Shown: positions 48,272 to 61,811 of the stretch, piece by piece
Numbering within the stretch: the stretch's first letter is position 1
How the letters are laid out: each line of letters starts with the position of its first letter
Assembly (NCBI GenBank): GCA_009193035.1
Contig: SWDT01000139.1
Location: 1-64,000 of the forward strand
DNA from: Halicephalobus mephisto
Lineage: Eukaryota > Nematoda > Chromadorea > Rhabditida > Panagrolaimidae
Reading direction: 5' to 3'
Length of the DNA: 64,000 nucleotides
The notes under the pieces: generated by a model
The model's database searches: none
Seen by the model: only the letters and a program-made list of their open reading frames with translations
Told to the model about the DNA's origin: nothing
Program-made: the position numbers and the translations under genes

Positions 48272-51209
48272 ATGAACGTTTCAGATTCCGTCTCAGAAAA
48301 CAGTGAAGCGGAAACGGCCAAGGTCGTCATGTGTTCAAAAAAGAAAAAATCCAACCTGGTAGCCGGTTTCTGAAGTCATTGAGGAATTTTGTTTTTCGCA
48401 AAAATCGTGGGTGTTAATGATGAATTGATCTAGATATATTATACAAAAAATTTAATTTTTATATAAAATTCAAAAAATTATTTTTTATAAAAACATTTTT
48501 TTTAATTTTAAAAAATTACTTTTTTTTTAAAAATAAAAAAAATATTTATAATTTTATTTTTTTTAATTTTAAAAAAAAATATTTTTTTGATAAAGTTGTT
48601 TCAAAAAAATTATTAGAATTTTCTAGAAATTTGAAAAAAGTCACGTCAGAATTGTTTTATAAAAAAGTTCATATATGAATTTTATGATACACGATGGATT
48701 AAGAAATTATATAAGATTTCAAACTAAGTATAGTACAAAACTAAAAATATTATACTTTCACAAATGCTGAAAATCACTTGTAACTGAGCGTAATTGAAGC
48801 CGTTTGTGGTCAGTTGCAAGTGATTGTGCAGCACCCGTGTTAGGATAGAGAACTAGACTAGAAAGAAAGGACCCGAAGAGATAGTTTGAATATCAGGGAT
48901 CGCAGAGTACTGTAGGGCATGAGAGACACTTTCAGTTGTCTTATGTGAGGGATATATAATTCTGTCTTATCGCATTAGTAAAGATCATTATTATACTTCT
49001 GTTTTCTATCTTAACAACTTTTTTAAATTAATGTAATCTTAACTACTATTATATTACTGTTAGGATAGAGAACTAGACTAGGAGGAAAGGATCTGAAGAG
49101 ATAGTCTGAATATCAGGGAGTATGGGATACTGTAGGGCGTGAGAGATACTCTCAGTTGTCTTATGTGAGGGATATATAATAATTTTATGTGTCTTATCAC
49201 CTCAGTAAAGACCATTATTATACTTCTATTTTTTTTTCTAACAGTAGTGTTGTGTGGGAAGAAATATATAAATAAATCTGTCTTATCGCCTCAGTAAAGA
49301 CCATTATTATACTTCTGTTTTCTATCTTAACAATAGTGCTGTGTCTTACAACAGACATCATTGGATAAAGACTATGTTAAGAAATCGGGTTCATTCCGCC
49401 ACTAGAGGAAGTCCGTATCGGACATTAATTTTTAGAAAATCTTAATTATTTTTTTATAAAAATTAGTAATTCACTCTAAATGGATTACAATTTGCTTTCT
49501 AATATTATTATAAACAATGAATTAGATTAAATTTTTCATACAAATAAAAAACACATAATTTTTGGATTCGTAACAATTGCGAAATGTGATGAAATGTAAC
49601 ATAATCATCATATTTTTCATGAATATTTAGGATTTGTGACGAAAATTGTAACTTAATAGTAATGATTTACATTTGTTATTGAGTTAAAAATTACACTTTT
49701 TTGTGTAGAGATTTCGGATAGTGTCTATTTCCAACTCAAATCAGAGCTTTCTAGTCACTATCCAAAAACAACTTTTGGTCTCTTGAAAATTGCGAAATGT
49801 AACACAATCGTCAAATTTTTCATGAATATTTGACACTCGTGACGAAATAAAAACTTAAGAGTAATGATTTGCATTTGTTACTGGATCAAAAGCTATACTT
49901 TTTAATATTTATTCCAATGTTTTACAGCTTAAATTCAAAAATTAAAAACTATTTTAAATAAATTTTTATTTTTATACGGAATTTTAAAAATCATTCTAAC
50001 TCAATTTTCACTTTTTTGCGGAACTTTAAAATAAAATTTTAGATGTTTTTAGAATTAAGGATTAATCGTCAGAATTCTGAAGGACAATTATTGATTCTGA
50101 TTTCAGATTCAGAATTTCCAGGTCCGATTACTTCATTGTAAGTACTTTTTGCCTAGTTATAGTTACAGTGTTGAAAGATAAATGTCCGGGACATAAATGT
50201 TGGAACACGAACAAAACAGAAGTACCTAGTTTTGGGACACAAATGTTTGATTTTGGGATAGAAATATCTGGGGCATTAGTATCTGATTTTAAAATAGAAA
50301 TATCTGAGTTTGGGACACAAGTATCTTATTTTAAAACAGAAATATCTAGAACATAAGTATCTGATACCGGTATATATGTATCTAGAATATAAGTATCTAA
50401 TATTAATACATAAATATCTGAGTTTGGGGCACAAGTATCTTATTTTAAAACAAAAATATCCAGAACATAAGTATCTGATACCGGTACACATGTATCTAGA
50501 ATATAAGTATCTAATATCGATACATAAATACCTGATATTGATACATAAATATTTGATATCGATACACAAATATCTGAGTTTGGGACAGAAATATCTGGGA
50601 GACAAGTGTCATACAACCTACGAACTGGCAATTATATGAATGAAACGATATATCTCACTGATTAGTGGGTGTTTACTTATAAATGTAAAATAATTTTTTT
50701 GCAATGCGCACTTAAAATTATACAGAGTAATAAGACATTTGTTACAAAGTTTTCTCGACGCGAATTTCTAGAATATTTTTAAAATTTGAAAAATCACACT
50801 ATTTCGAAAATTATCGATTAAATTTTTAACGAAATTTTCTCGACGCGAATTTTGACAAGTTTCTAAAAACTTGAAAATTCTCAATTTCAGATGATTCTGA
50901 GAATCTTTATAAACTTCCGGACGAAGCTCGTAAAAATATAATTTGCCAAATTCCATTGTTTCGGAGTTGTGTCGTAAATAAAACTAGACGTTCTTCGATC
51001 ATTGAGAAAAAAACAAAGAAATGAATCATGACGAAATTTAACAGATTGCCAGAGGCAATGAAAGCAGTAAAATTATTGCAAAAGCTGAATTTTCTAAAAT
51101 CAGGAAAAAACAAGTGGCTCTTGTCCTCGAGGAAAAGGTTGAGTGGAGCTTCAAACACGGAATTCAGGGACTGAAACATCCAGAAGAACCCAGTTTGATT
51201 TTTCTTTGA
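48272..51209 (+). CDS. Small protein of unknown function, four exons
   Basis: Exons 48272-48358, 50107-50137, 50891-50973 and 51045-51209 join in phase to give 121 residues. Exon 1 begins MNVSDSVSENSEAE and ends in a lysine run. Exon 2 is only 31 nt, with a clean TTTCAG acceptor and gtaagt donor. Exons 3 and 4 give a mixed-charge, probably helical region (LYKLPDEARKNIICQI, EFSKIRKKQVALVLEEKVEW). Codon content and splice signals are better than in any other frame here. Without splicing at 50974, exon 3 would run to a TGA at 51019-51021. Intron 1 (1.75 kb) holds the LTR cluster and a MITE pair, and intron 2 holds array C. I do not recognise the family. It is short, soluble and not secreted by appearance. 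Extra exons inside intron 1 cannot be excluded. Confidence 0.5.
48838..49332 (+). mobile_element. Cluster of LTR-like elements
   Basis: Two near-complete units (48838-49016 and 49058-49243) and a 3' part (about 49271-49332), each ending CTATCTTAACA or similar. The complete ones begin TGTTAGGATAGAGAACTAG. The terminal 11 bases are inverted repeats (TGTTAGGATAG / CTATCTTAACA), and a TATATAA box and ATTATTATAC motif are conserved. Only 41 bp separates units 1 and 2. I found no internal retrotransposon genes and no clear target duplications. Confidence 0.7.
49541..49902. repeat. Composite block: MITE, hairpin, MITE (second copy)
   Basis: Family 1 foldback copies at 49541-49706 and 49769-49902 flank the same GGATAGTG..CACTATCC hairpin segment found at 39867. 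The block precedes array C just as the first block precedes array B. Confidence 0.75.
50165..50610. repeat. Short-unit array C
   Basis: About 445 bp of GGGACACAAGTATCT- and AGAATATAAGTATCTAATA-type units, in intron 2 of the small plus-strand gene. As in array A, long repetitive frames stay open on both strands. Confidence 0.8.
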
Positions 51210-51893
51210 TTCAATCGAAAGGAACAAAATGAACACTTGAAAGAAAATTGGACAATTTCGACTTTTTTAATTCAGGTTTTTTAAAGACAATATTGGAATT
51301 TTGTAGAGGAAATTGGAAGCTTTCTGAATTCAATGGAAGATGTCTGGAGGTTTTCAGAAAATTCGAAACTTCTGGGGACTTGTAAAGTAGAAATTTCTAT
51401 ACATCTTAGAATTTTAGAAATTTCGAAAAATTAAGATTTTCGAGCATTCTAGAATTTTTAGAATTTTTTAAAACACTGTAGAAGCTCCTGAAATCATTTG
51501 AAATTGAAATTTCCGAAACTTCTAAGGACTTGTAAAGTAGAAATTTTTATACATCTTAGAATTTTAGAAATTTCGAAAAATTAAAATTTTCGAGCATTTT
51601 AGAATCTTCTAAAATATTGTAGAAGTTCCTGAAATCATTTGAAATCGAAATGTCTAAAAACTTACGAAAATTTGCTTCAAAAAAATTATTTTTAATTTTA
51701 CAAAAAAAACTTTATGGAAATTTCTAAAATCTTTGAAAATACGTCAAAAAATTAAAGTATTTAATTTTATAATTTAAAAAAAAAGTATTTAATTTTATAA
51801 TTTTTCAAAATTCAAAAATTGGAAGAAAAATTTATTTCTAAATTTTATAAAAGATGATTTATGAAACCCGCAGTATTACTGTAAGAAATCAGA
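51210..51893. repeat. Spacer with a 150-bp tandem duplication
   Basis: Between two convergent 3' ends. A unit starting GAAACTTCTRRGGACTTGTA occurs at 51365 and 51515, period 150 bp, about 90% alike by eye. The rest is AT-rich, with AATAAA (minus strand) near 51831 for the upstream secreted gene. Confidence 0.65.
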
Positions 51894-53975
51894 TTACTTA
51901 GGACAGCAGTGGGCGAGGATTTCTTGTTGTTTGCATTCGGAATTGGCTGGACAGAAATCGTCTGAACAGGATTTTCCAAGGAGATTCATCACGATGCCGT
52001 TGGATCTGAAGTTGATCGGATTTGACTTCAGAGGACCGCATTTCGGCATGGCATTTTTTTGATAAAGATCTTCGTTATTTTTTTCGCAACAAATACTAAA
52101 GAACGGTAAATGAGTGCATTTGTAACCTGCAGGACAATCACGTGGTACTGTATCTCTTCTGGTTCTACAGACCACAGCTTGGCCGTTGGGGTCCTTGAGG
52201 GGAGTTTTCATCATGGCACATCCCCCGAAGTCCTGCAGAACACAGTCTGACCAGCACTCGTTGATGGAGTTGAAGCGGTTACCGTTTCCTCCACATCCTT
52301 GGAACTTGAAAGCCAGACATTGGAATACCGTAGTATCATAGTACCACTAAAATAAATTTATTAGGAACTTTTAAAAATGAGAAATATTCAAATTTTTAAA
52401 AACTAAAATTATTCAAATTTTAAAAATAAAATTTATTCGAATTTTTTTTAAAACTAAAATTAAACTTAATTTTAAAAACTAAAATTATTCAAATTTTTAA
52501 AAATTAAATTGTTCATTTTTAAAAACTAAAATTTATTCGAATTTTTAAAAAAATAAAACTTGTTTAAAAATTTTCAAAAAATTAAATTGTTCATTTTTTA
52601 AAATTAAAAGTTATTCAAAGTTTTTAAAATCAAAATTATTTTTTTATTTAGTATTATTAAAAATTATTATATTGATTAAATTAAACTTACCATGACTTTG
52701 GAAGTCGAATTGGAACATTTTTGTCCTTGGTCTTTTTTTAATCCACATTTCGGATTCGCAAGTGGAACTTGTTCGTGGTCCTTATCTCCAGGAATGGAAT
52801 CTATGGAATAGTCTAAATTAAATTTTATTACATTTATAAAAATTAATTTTGTAGAAAGTTTTAGATTTTTCAGAGTTTTAGAAAATTTCAAAATTTATTA
52901 AAAACTTCTGAAATTTAGGATTTTAGAAATTCGAAAAATCTAAAATTTTATGACATTTTAGAATTTAGAATTTAGTAAAAATTACCGAAATTTAGGATTT
53001 TAGAAGTTTGAATAGGATTTTGAAAATTTATATCGAGATAATTTTGTAGTAAATTTTTGTATTTTTATATTTTAAAACTCACTAATTTGAACAGGATTGT
53101 CGGTTTCGCAGTTGATTTCAGGACCTCCTCTCTTGATTACAGTACCGTCCTCGACGTTGACACAAGAACATTTGTTGTTTGTGCATTGTTTAGGTTGGTA
53201 ATTACCGTAATCTCCTTCACATGCTGGAAAATTGTTAGTTTGTCCAGAAGCGAGTTGTCTGGCAAGAACCGTGAAGCATTGGCCGCATCTGGGGAGGATT
53301 CTGCTCGAAAAAGTCCTGGTTCCGTCGGCTTCATGGCCAGTTCTTGGATCTACACAAGCACAGTATTTTTCCATACATTGAGTCAATTCAAAGTAGCCTA
53401 AAATAAAAATTTTCTTAATAAAAATCGAAACTCAAAGTTTGAAATCGAATTTCGGATTTTTCGTGTTAGAAAATATTTTAAATTTTTTATTTTGAAAATC
53501 AATTTTTATTAAAATTGATAATTAAGCAAATTTTTCCATTTTAAACACGACTTTTAAATTTTGTCTTAACGCGAAAAATTTTGGTTTAATTTTGATCTAT
53601 AATTTTGAAGATACGAAACATTGGAATTTTTCAGAATACAGTAAAAAAAATTTTATAATTGTTTGAAATCAAAAATTCTAGAAATTCCTAAAAAGTTATG
53701 GATTTCGTTCCAGGACCATTATGTAATAAACTTTTTTTCTAATATTATAATTTCGAAATTAACACTTTAGAAGTTTTTAAAAAATGTTAAATTTAACGTT
53801 GAGAGAATTACATAACAATTAAATTTGATTTTTATGATGTTCTGGTTAATTACCCACCTTTATCGGTGCACTTGAGTCTGTGGCTGGTCGGATGAGTGCC
53901 CATGATACAAGGACCGGATTTTGGCTGGGCTTCGATCACAATCCATAAGAAAGGAAGAAAAATTGAAAACTTCAT
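51894..53975 (-). CDS. Secreted thyroglobulin/Kunitz/lustrin protein
   Basis: Four exons (minus): 53975-53858, 53397-53083, 52812-52691, 52346-51894, phases 1/1/0, 335 residues. Signal peptide MKFSIFLPFLWIVIEA. Then come two thyroglobulin type-1 domains (CACVDPRTG..LPRCGQC and QCTNNKCSCV..INC). Next is a Kunitz domain keeping all six Cys (WYYDTTVFQC, GCGGNGNRF, ECWSDC). Two lustrin/EB-like modules end in CC (CPAGYKC..ICC and CPANSEC..HCC). Kunitz domains are usually serine-protease inhibitors and thyroglobulin type-1 domains cysteine-protease inhibitors, so a secreted or cuticle-associated inhibitor is likely. This is inference. The position after Cys 14 (the P1 site) is serine. The next gene downstream on this strand, the mosaic gene, has a related architecture but its own signal peptide. 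Confidence 0.85.
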
Positions 53976-54136
53976 CTCTACAACCAAGTTCGTAATTCTA
54001 AATAAACATCGGAAAAATCTCGCTCAAGGCAGTTCACGTAAGAAAGACCAATTGTCGACCAATTTTCCTATGTTGCCAGATAAATAGAAAAACTGGTTGA
54101 CAATACTTCACGAGATCGAAATTGTAATTTCGAAAG

Positions 54137-54322
54137 TGCTGGGACAGAAACTAGACTAGAAAGAAAGGACCTGAAGAGATAGCCTGAATATCAGAAACTA
54201 TGAGATCCTCTATGTTACCAATAAAATTCTCAATTGCCTTGCGTAGGAGAAAATACAAAAATTGTATCTGCCTTATTGCACTAGTAGAAATTATTAATTT
54301 ACTTCTGTTTTTCATCCTAACA
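54137..54322 (+). mobile_element. Solo LTR-like element, diverged copy
   Basis: 186 bp starting TGCTGGGACAGAAACTAG and ending TCATCCTAACA, the most diverged member of the family at 28981 and 48838. It sits about 160 bp upstream of the secreted inhibitor gene start. Confidence 0.65.
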
Positions 54323-54408
54323 GAGCGGTCATGAAGTTTATAGACTATCAATCAAGTCTGCAAACTTAAATTAAATCAGCCACTGTTTTTAACGAAAAAA
54401 TGTTTTTA

Positions 54409-55619
54409 TTGAGTTGTTAAGTTGAAATTTGACTTTTATGCTTTTTGATTTATTTATCCTAAAGCAGCCCAAATTCAATCAAAGTACATGCCACGCGCAT
54501 CAATGACTTTTTGCCATCTAATCGCCAGTTTTATAATTCCCTTTTTGTAAAAGTCCTGAGTTTTCGAATCAAAAAATCGCTGGATCTCAGATTCGAGGCC
54601 CTTTTGATTGTCAAATTCCTTTTCCGCCAAATGATTCTTAAGAGCTCGAAATAAGTGATAGTCGGATGGGGAATACGGAGGGTGGGGTATCTTGATCCAC
54701 CCGAAATCGAGAAGTTTCTGGCGTGTAATCTTTGCAGCATGTGGCTTAGCATTATCATGGAGGAAATAAATTCAGTCTTGTTTCCCTTGAAGTTTTTCTC
54801 GAAGTCGATCCAGTTGTTGAAAATAGTATTACCTAGTGATCGTTATTTCTTCTGATAAGAACTCCCAATGAACAACACCTCGCGCGTTCCACCAAACGCT
54901 GATGGAAACCTTCTTGTCACTCAGGTGGCTTCGGTGTTGTAAAACCTGGATCTTCTTTTCCAAGTCACTGGTATCTCCGCGTGTGGTTAACACAATGTCC
55001 AAGTCTCGCCACCAGTAACCAAATTCGTGAGCCAAGCAGGACTTTTATGAGAACTGAGATTTTCTGCACACATCTCCTTGCGTCGAATCTGCTGATTTTC
55101 GTTTAACTCATGGAGAGTCCACTTCCTACATTTCCAAGACTTTCCTATTTTCTTGAGACGAGTGATTGTGACACGACTGCATCCAAACTCCTTCGCAAGT
55201 TCACGTGAAGAAAGCCGAAGGTTGTCTTCAATAACTTCCAGTAAACGATCCACATCTATAATCACTGATGCTCCAGGGTGGGACTTGTCAGAAAAATCAT
55301 ACTTCCCATTCTGGAATTTTCGATACCATTTGCGCATTGTTCTCTCAGTCACCGTAAAGAGACTCATTGAATGATATATTACACGACATGCCTCTCGCAC
55401 TTCTCGTCCATTACGGTATTCATGGAGAATGAGCATTCGAACATCATGGCGAGAAACATTCATTTTAGATAGAGGAATGGTTGATAATTGACAATGAGTA
55501 AATTAACAACAGCCCCATTCCTAACTTTTTTTATACCCCTATCATGGAATGCCCTGGAAATTTTGCGCGGCAAATACAACGCTCCAAAAAACTCGGAAAA
55601 TTTCAACTTAACAACCCAA
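54409..55619 (-). mobile_element. Dead mariner element
   Basis: 1211 bp flanked by TA. Terminal inverted repeats of about 22 bp read TTGRGTTGTTAAGTTGAAAT. One degraded transposase is on the minus strand. Confidence 0.9.
54480..55463 (-). pseudogene. Mariner transposase pseudogene
   Basis: An N-terminal HTH_48-type region (EYRNGREVREACR, WYRKFQNGKYDFSDK) is followed by HELNENQQIRR. The first catalytic block reads VTGGETW where mariners have TGDE-W, so the first Asp is lost. After frame changes come VWWNARGVVHWE, FLHDNAKPHAAKI and HPPYSPSDYHLF. The last lacks four residues of the usual PYSPDLAPSDYHLF, shortening the normal 34-residue spacing to the third Asp. At least one stop and several frameshifts are present. 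The element cannot encode active enzyme. Confidence 0.88.
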
Positions 55620-55757
55620 TATTAAATATTTTTGCGTAGTTTAAGAACGAATTTAAATTGTTAATTTTAAAGCGGAAAATGCTCGTTCTGAGCATTTCTC
55701 AAACAATCAAAATTTTAATTTTTTTCTTAGAAAGAAAATAGGTTGGTCTAATATTGC

Positions 55758-55895
55758 GAGCATATTGCAGATTTTGTTTCGATACTAACCAACTTGGGTA
55801 AATGCTGCGCGCAAATTGCAGAGTTTACTCTGATATCAACTGACTTGGGTAAACGTTGCAAGTATATTGCAGATTTTGCTTCGATTTTGATGTCG
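55758..55895. repeat. Tandem repeat of about 52 bp
   Basis: Two and a half units containing CAACTTGGGTAAATGCTGCG and ATTGCAGATTTTG-type segments. Confidence 0.65.
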
Positions 55896-57090
55896 ACTAC
55901 TTTATAGATCTCTGTACTAATTCATTTCTCTATCATAGAATGGTTTACTGGGCATTAAAGATATACTAAATTCATTGTCGAAAAATACATCAACTGTAAT
56001 TTTTGGTAGGACTAGGAATTTTTAATTTTTTTAAGAAACTTTAATTGTTGGTCTTACAACGAAAAATACTTGTTTTATTTCTCGATCATGAGATGTTGTT
56101 ATTGTACATTGAAGGGCCACTAATTAAATTTGTAATCGAAAAACAGTCATTGTTCATGATGAGATTAATTCCGATTCAGTTAACATTTTTTATTTTTTCT
56201 AAATCACACCTTAAACCTCGGTCTTGTCACGAAAACTATTTTATTTACAGATTAAACTTGAAATTGGTTACTGTATGTATGAGAATAACCAAATTCTTTA
56301 TTAAAAAATAAGTTAAACATTGTTCGTTTTGGGACCAATGTTTTTGAATTTAACAGTTTTTAAAATTACATCTCAAACATCGATTTCGTCACGAAAAATG
56401 CTTTATTTTCTAATATCTACTTTGATCATTGATTCTTTAACTGCAAAACACGGATCAAATCCAGGGGATATCCGAAATCTCAAGTTTAAAAACCGAATTT
56501 CTCGTTCGCGAAATGGAAATCTCGACAATTTTTTAAATAAATATTCCATAAAATTTTAAAACAAATATTTCATAAAATTTTAAAATTCAAAAAACGTAAA
56601 CAAACGTCAAAAATACCAAATAACAAAAAAGGAAATAGGAGCCTGGCCCGATCAATTAGACGATTGACTGGCTCACAATCGGTCTTGTTCGCCAAGTTGA
56701 CTCTCGCGCAGATCGGAAAAACGTCACTTCCCATTTTGCTTAAATTTGTAGTGTTCATCTTTCTCGATTGAGTAATTTTATAAAATTAAAAAATCAAACA
56801 AAATATTTTCCAAAAGTTCATAACTTTTATTAATTTTTAAATTACTTCAAAAAAATATTTTCCAAAAATATAATTTTTGTAAATTTAACAATTTTATAAA
56901 ATTTAAAATAATATTTTTGAATTTTTAAAAAATAACTCTTTAGATAAGAAATTTTCGATTTTAAAAAAATAATATTTTTGAATTTCCGATTTTCTGCAAA
57001 AATGACTTTTATTGAATTTTTAAAAAATAAAATATTTTAAAATTTTTCGAAATATTTTTAGAATTTTTTAAAATTGAATATTTTTGATGT
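55896..57090. other. Gene-poor stretch
   Basis: AT-rich. A short plus-strand ORF (56398-56559, 53 codons) begins with a plausible signal peptide MLYFLISTLIIDSLTA, but there is no other support. A minus-strand ORF (56758-56573) rich in Cys and hydrophobic residues is likewise unsupported. Several TTGTCACGAAAA-like short repeats recur between 56.05 and 56.40 kb. Confidence 0.35.
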
Positions 57091-59058
57091 TTAATTTTGA
57101 CAGTAAGGACCGGGACAGAATCTGGAGATTCTCTCGCCGATGGCGTCGATGAGGCTGGAGAGGAATCGGAAGGAAAGGTCGAGGTTGTCCATGGAGTTCC
57201 TCTGGATCATGTCCTGGATGGCGGCGTTGCAAATAACAGAGATGCCAGCAGACAAGTCGAAAGGCGTGGAAGAGCATTTGTTCAGACTGTTCTGGATGAC
57301 GTCGAACCAATTTTGCACATCAGTACTCCTTAAAAAATCACATTATTTAAAAAACTTAAATTAAAAATTATATTATTTAAAAAATCTAAATTAAAAATCA
57401 CATTATTTTTTGAAAATTTGAATTAAAAATCACATTATTTAAAAAATTTAAATTAAAAATTACAATTTTAAAAAAACTTAAATTAAAAAATATATTTAAA
57501 AAGAAAATCGAAAATTATATTTTTTTTAAAACCAAAAATCATACTATTTTAAAAACTAAATTTTAAAAAAATTAATTTTAAAAAAAAACTAAATTTTAAA
57601 AAAATTAATGTTAAAGATAATTGATTTTAGAAAACTCACAATTGTGCTTTAATCACGTTCGAACACTGCTGGATTTCGTCACGGGTGATGGCAGAGCCGG
57701 GATCACGACGAAGGAACATTTGTTTCAAAGTTGTGGTGATTCTGAAAAGTCTTGATCGAATTTCTTCTGCGGCAAATTTGAAACATCCACAAGTGATGGG
57801 AGTGATCTTCTGGAGGGCCATTTGACAAGGTTCTTGAAGCGAATTTGTGCATTCATTGATGACGTCACAGTGATTTTTTCTGTAATATCTTACAGGAGGA
57901 TTCAGAAGACATCTGGCGGTATTTTCGGCGTGTTGAGGATTTCTGGCGGCACAAGCGGAGATTCTCAGTTGTTGGATGATTTCTTTCGAAACGGCTTCGA
58001 TGGCTACAGTAGACGTCAAAGATGAAGCTTCATCGAAATCCGGAATATCCAAAAATTCAGGAAAATCAGGAATAGTTTTCCGAATACAGAATCCTGTTTC
58101 CTTGGCTATGGCTGGATAAAGATCTTCTCGAATGCACTTTGAAACCCTCGGATCGGTCCCCATGATGATGTTAACAATGGTCTTGGCGAAGGATAAACAG
58201 ACTTTACAGTTGCCCAAGGGACCCATGGAACTCCAAGCCAGACCTTGGATGTGATTCTGGTTCATCGGGAAGAAGCATTTTCCTGTTGAACGAGCTTCGG
58301 AAATGGAAGAAGCGAAACAAGCTTCATTTGCACGACTGAAAAAATATTTTAGGAAATTTATTTTTTACAAAATTATCTCAACTTGAATTTCTAAAATTAA
58401 AGATTTTAAAAATCTCTTAAATTTTCCAAAATTTTAAATTTAAAAAAGTCTAAAAATTAAAAATTTTTGGTTTCAGATAGTTTTAAAAGTTTTTTTTTGA
58501 ATATTTTATTAGTTTTCAAAATGTTCTAAAACTTTCATAATATTCTAGAGGATTTCAGAATTTTTTTTCAATTTTCAAAAATTCTAAAAATATTTAAAAA
58601 ATTGATTTTTTATATAATTTTAGATTTTTTGAAAGTTTTTATTTTAATAAAAATTTAAAAAATATTTTTTACATAATTTAAATTTTTTGAAAGTTTTTAT
58701 TTTAATAAAAATTTCAAAATATTTTTTATATAATTTTAGATTTTTTGAAAGTTTTTATTTTAGTAAAAATTCTAAAAATTGATTTTTTACATAATTTTAG
58801 ATTTTTTGGAAGTTTTTTAATAAAAATTAAAAAAACTTACATAGTATCTTGAACAAGTTCATTGTCATATTTCGAAGCATTTTGATTCAAATGAGCACTA
58901 AGACAGTTCAAATAAGCTCCATACATTTGAACATTATCTTCATTTTTCGAACATATTTCGTCATTTCCAACAAAACCAGGATTACTGTCAGATTCCAATG
59001 GTATCTGACAACTAACTAATCCAACAATTATTAAATTTAAAAAAATAATTTTAATCAT
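57091..59058 (-). CDS. Secreted cysteine-rich protein, family not recognised
   Basis: Three exons (minus): 59058-58841, 58335-57640, 57328-57091, phases 2/2, 383 residues. Signal peptide MIKIIFLNLIIVGLVSCQIP. The mature part has about 20 Cys, with patterns such as GNCKVC, CDVINEC, CGCF and a final FCPGPYC, and two amphipathic regions. If the second exon did not splice at gtgagt (57639) it would end one codon later at TGA. Splicing extends the protein by 79 residues in good coding sequence, so I prefer the spliced form. The helical Cys-rich make-up loosely recalls DUF19-like secreted nematode proteins, but I cannot assign it. Intron 1 contains a roughly 65-bp AT-rich tandem repeat and intron 2 a roughly 36-bp one. 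It lies 319 bp downstream of poly(A) polymerase on the same strand. Confidence 0.75.
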
Positions 59059-59376
59059 TTTTTAATTTTTATTTAAAATTTCCTCAGAACCTCTATTTAT
59101 ATCATTTTCTTCAAAAATCAAAGTTCATTTTTGAGAATTTTTCAAAAATACAGAAAATAAAAAACAAAAAACTTCAAAAATCGCTTCTGAATCATCTTCG
59201 AAAATCTGATTCACCACTTTCACTCTGAGAAAAAACACTCCTCGACCAAAGATTCTCAAAAACAATAATTTTAATCATTTTATCCGGCCAAAAACAAAGT
59301 TCAAAAGTAATCAGTAAATTCTGTGTAACAGTACAAAAATAATCAGTAAAATGGCGGTCTACATCACATATACAAC

Positions 59377-61610
<2,234 letters not shown>

Positions 61611-61645
61611 CCTGCGTCACCCTTATCCTAAAAAACCAGGTTACA
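61611..61645 (-). promoter_or_regulatory. Likely trans-splice acceptor of poly(A) polymerase
   Basis: On the minus strand, GGTTTTTTAG ends at 61628 and is followed by a 17-base leader to the ATG. An AATAAA for the upstream gene lies about 150 bases before (near 61775). This spacing is usual between genes of nematode operons. Confidence 0.5.
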
Positions 61646-61811
61646 AATACTGTAAAATCAAAACGACCGAATAACAAACAACACGCAAAAAATCACGATT
61701 CTAAATTGTGATTGCACATGAATCAAGTTTTCGTTCCGAGACCGATGTTCCGTCTCCGTTTCAACTGTTTATTCTTTTAGGTACTCATGTATAATTTTAT
61801 TTCACTTTTTC

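Noticed and set aside
50768..51236. Minus-strand ORFs of 62 and 109 codons
   Set aside because: They are the complement of exons 3 and 4 of the plus-strand gene at 48272-51209, which has better splice signals and codon content.
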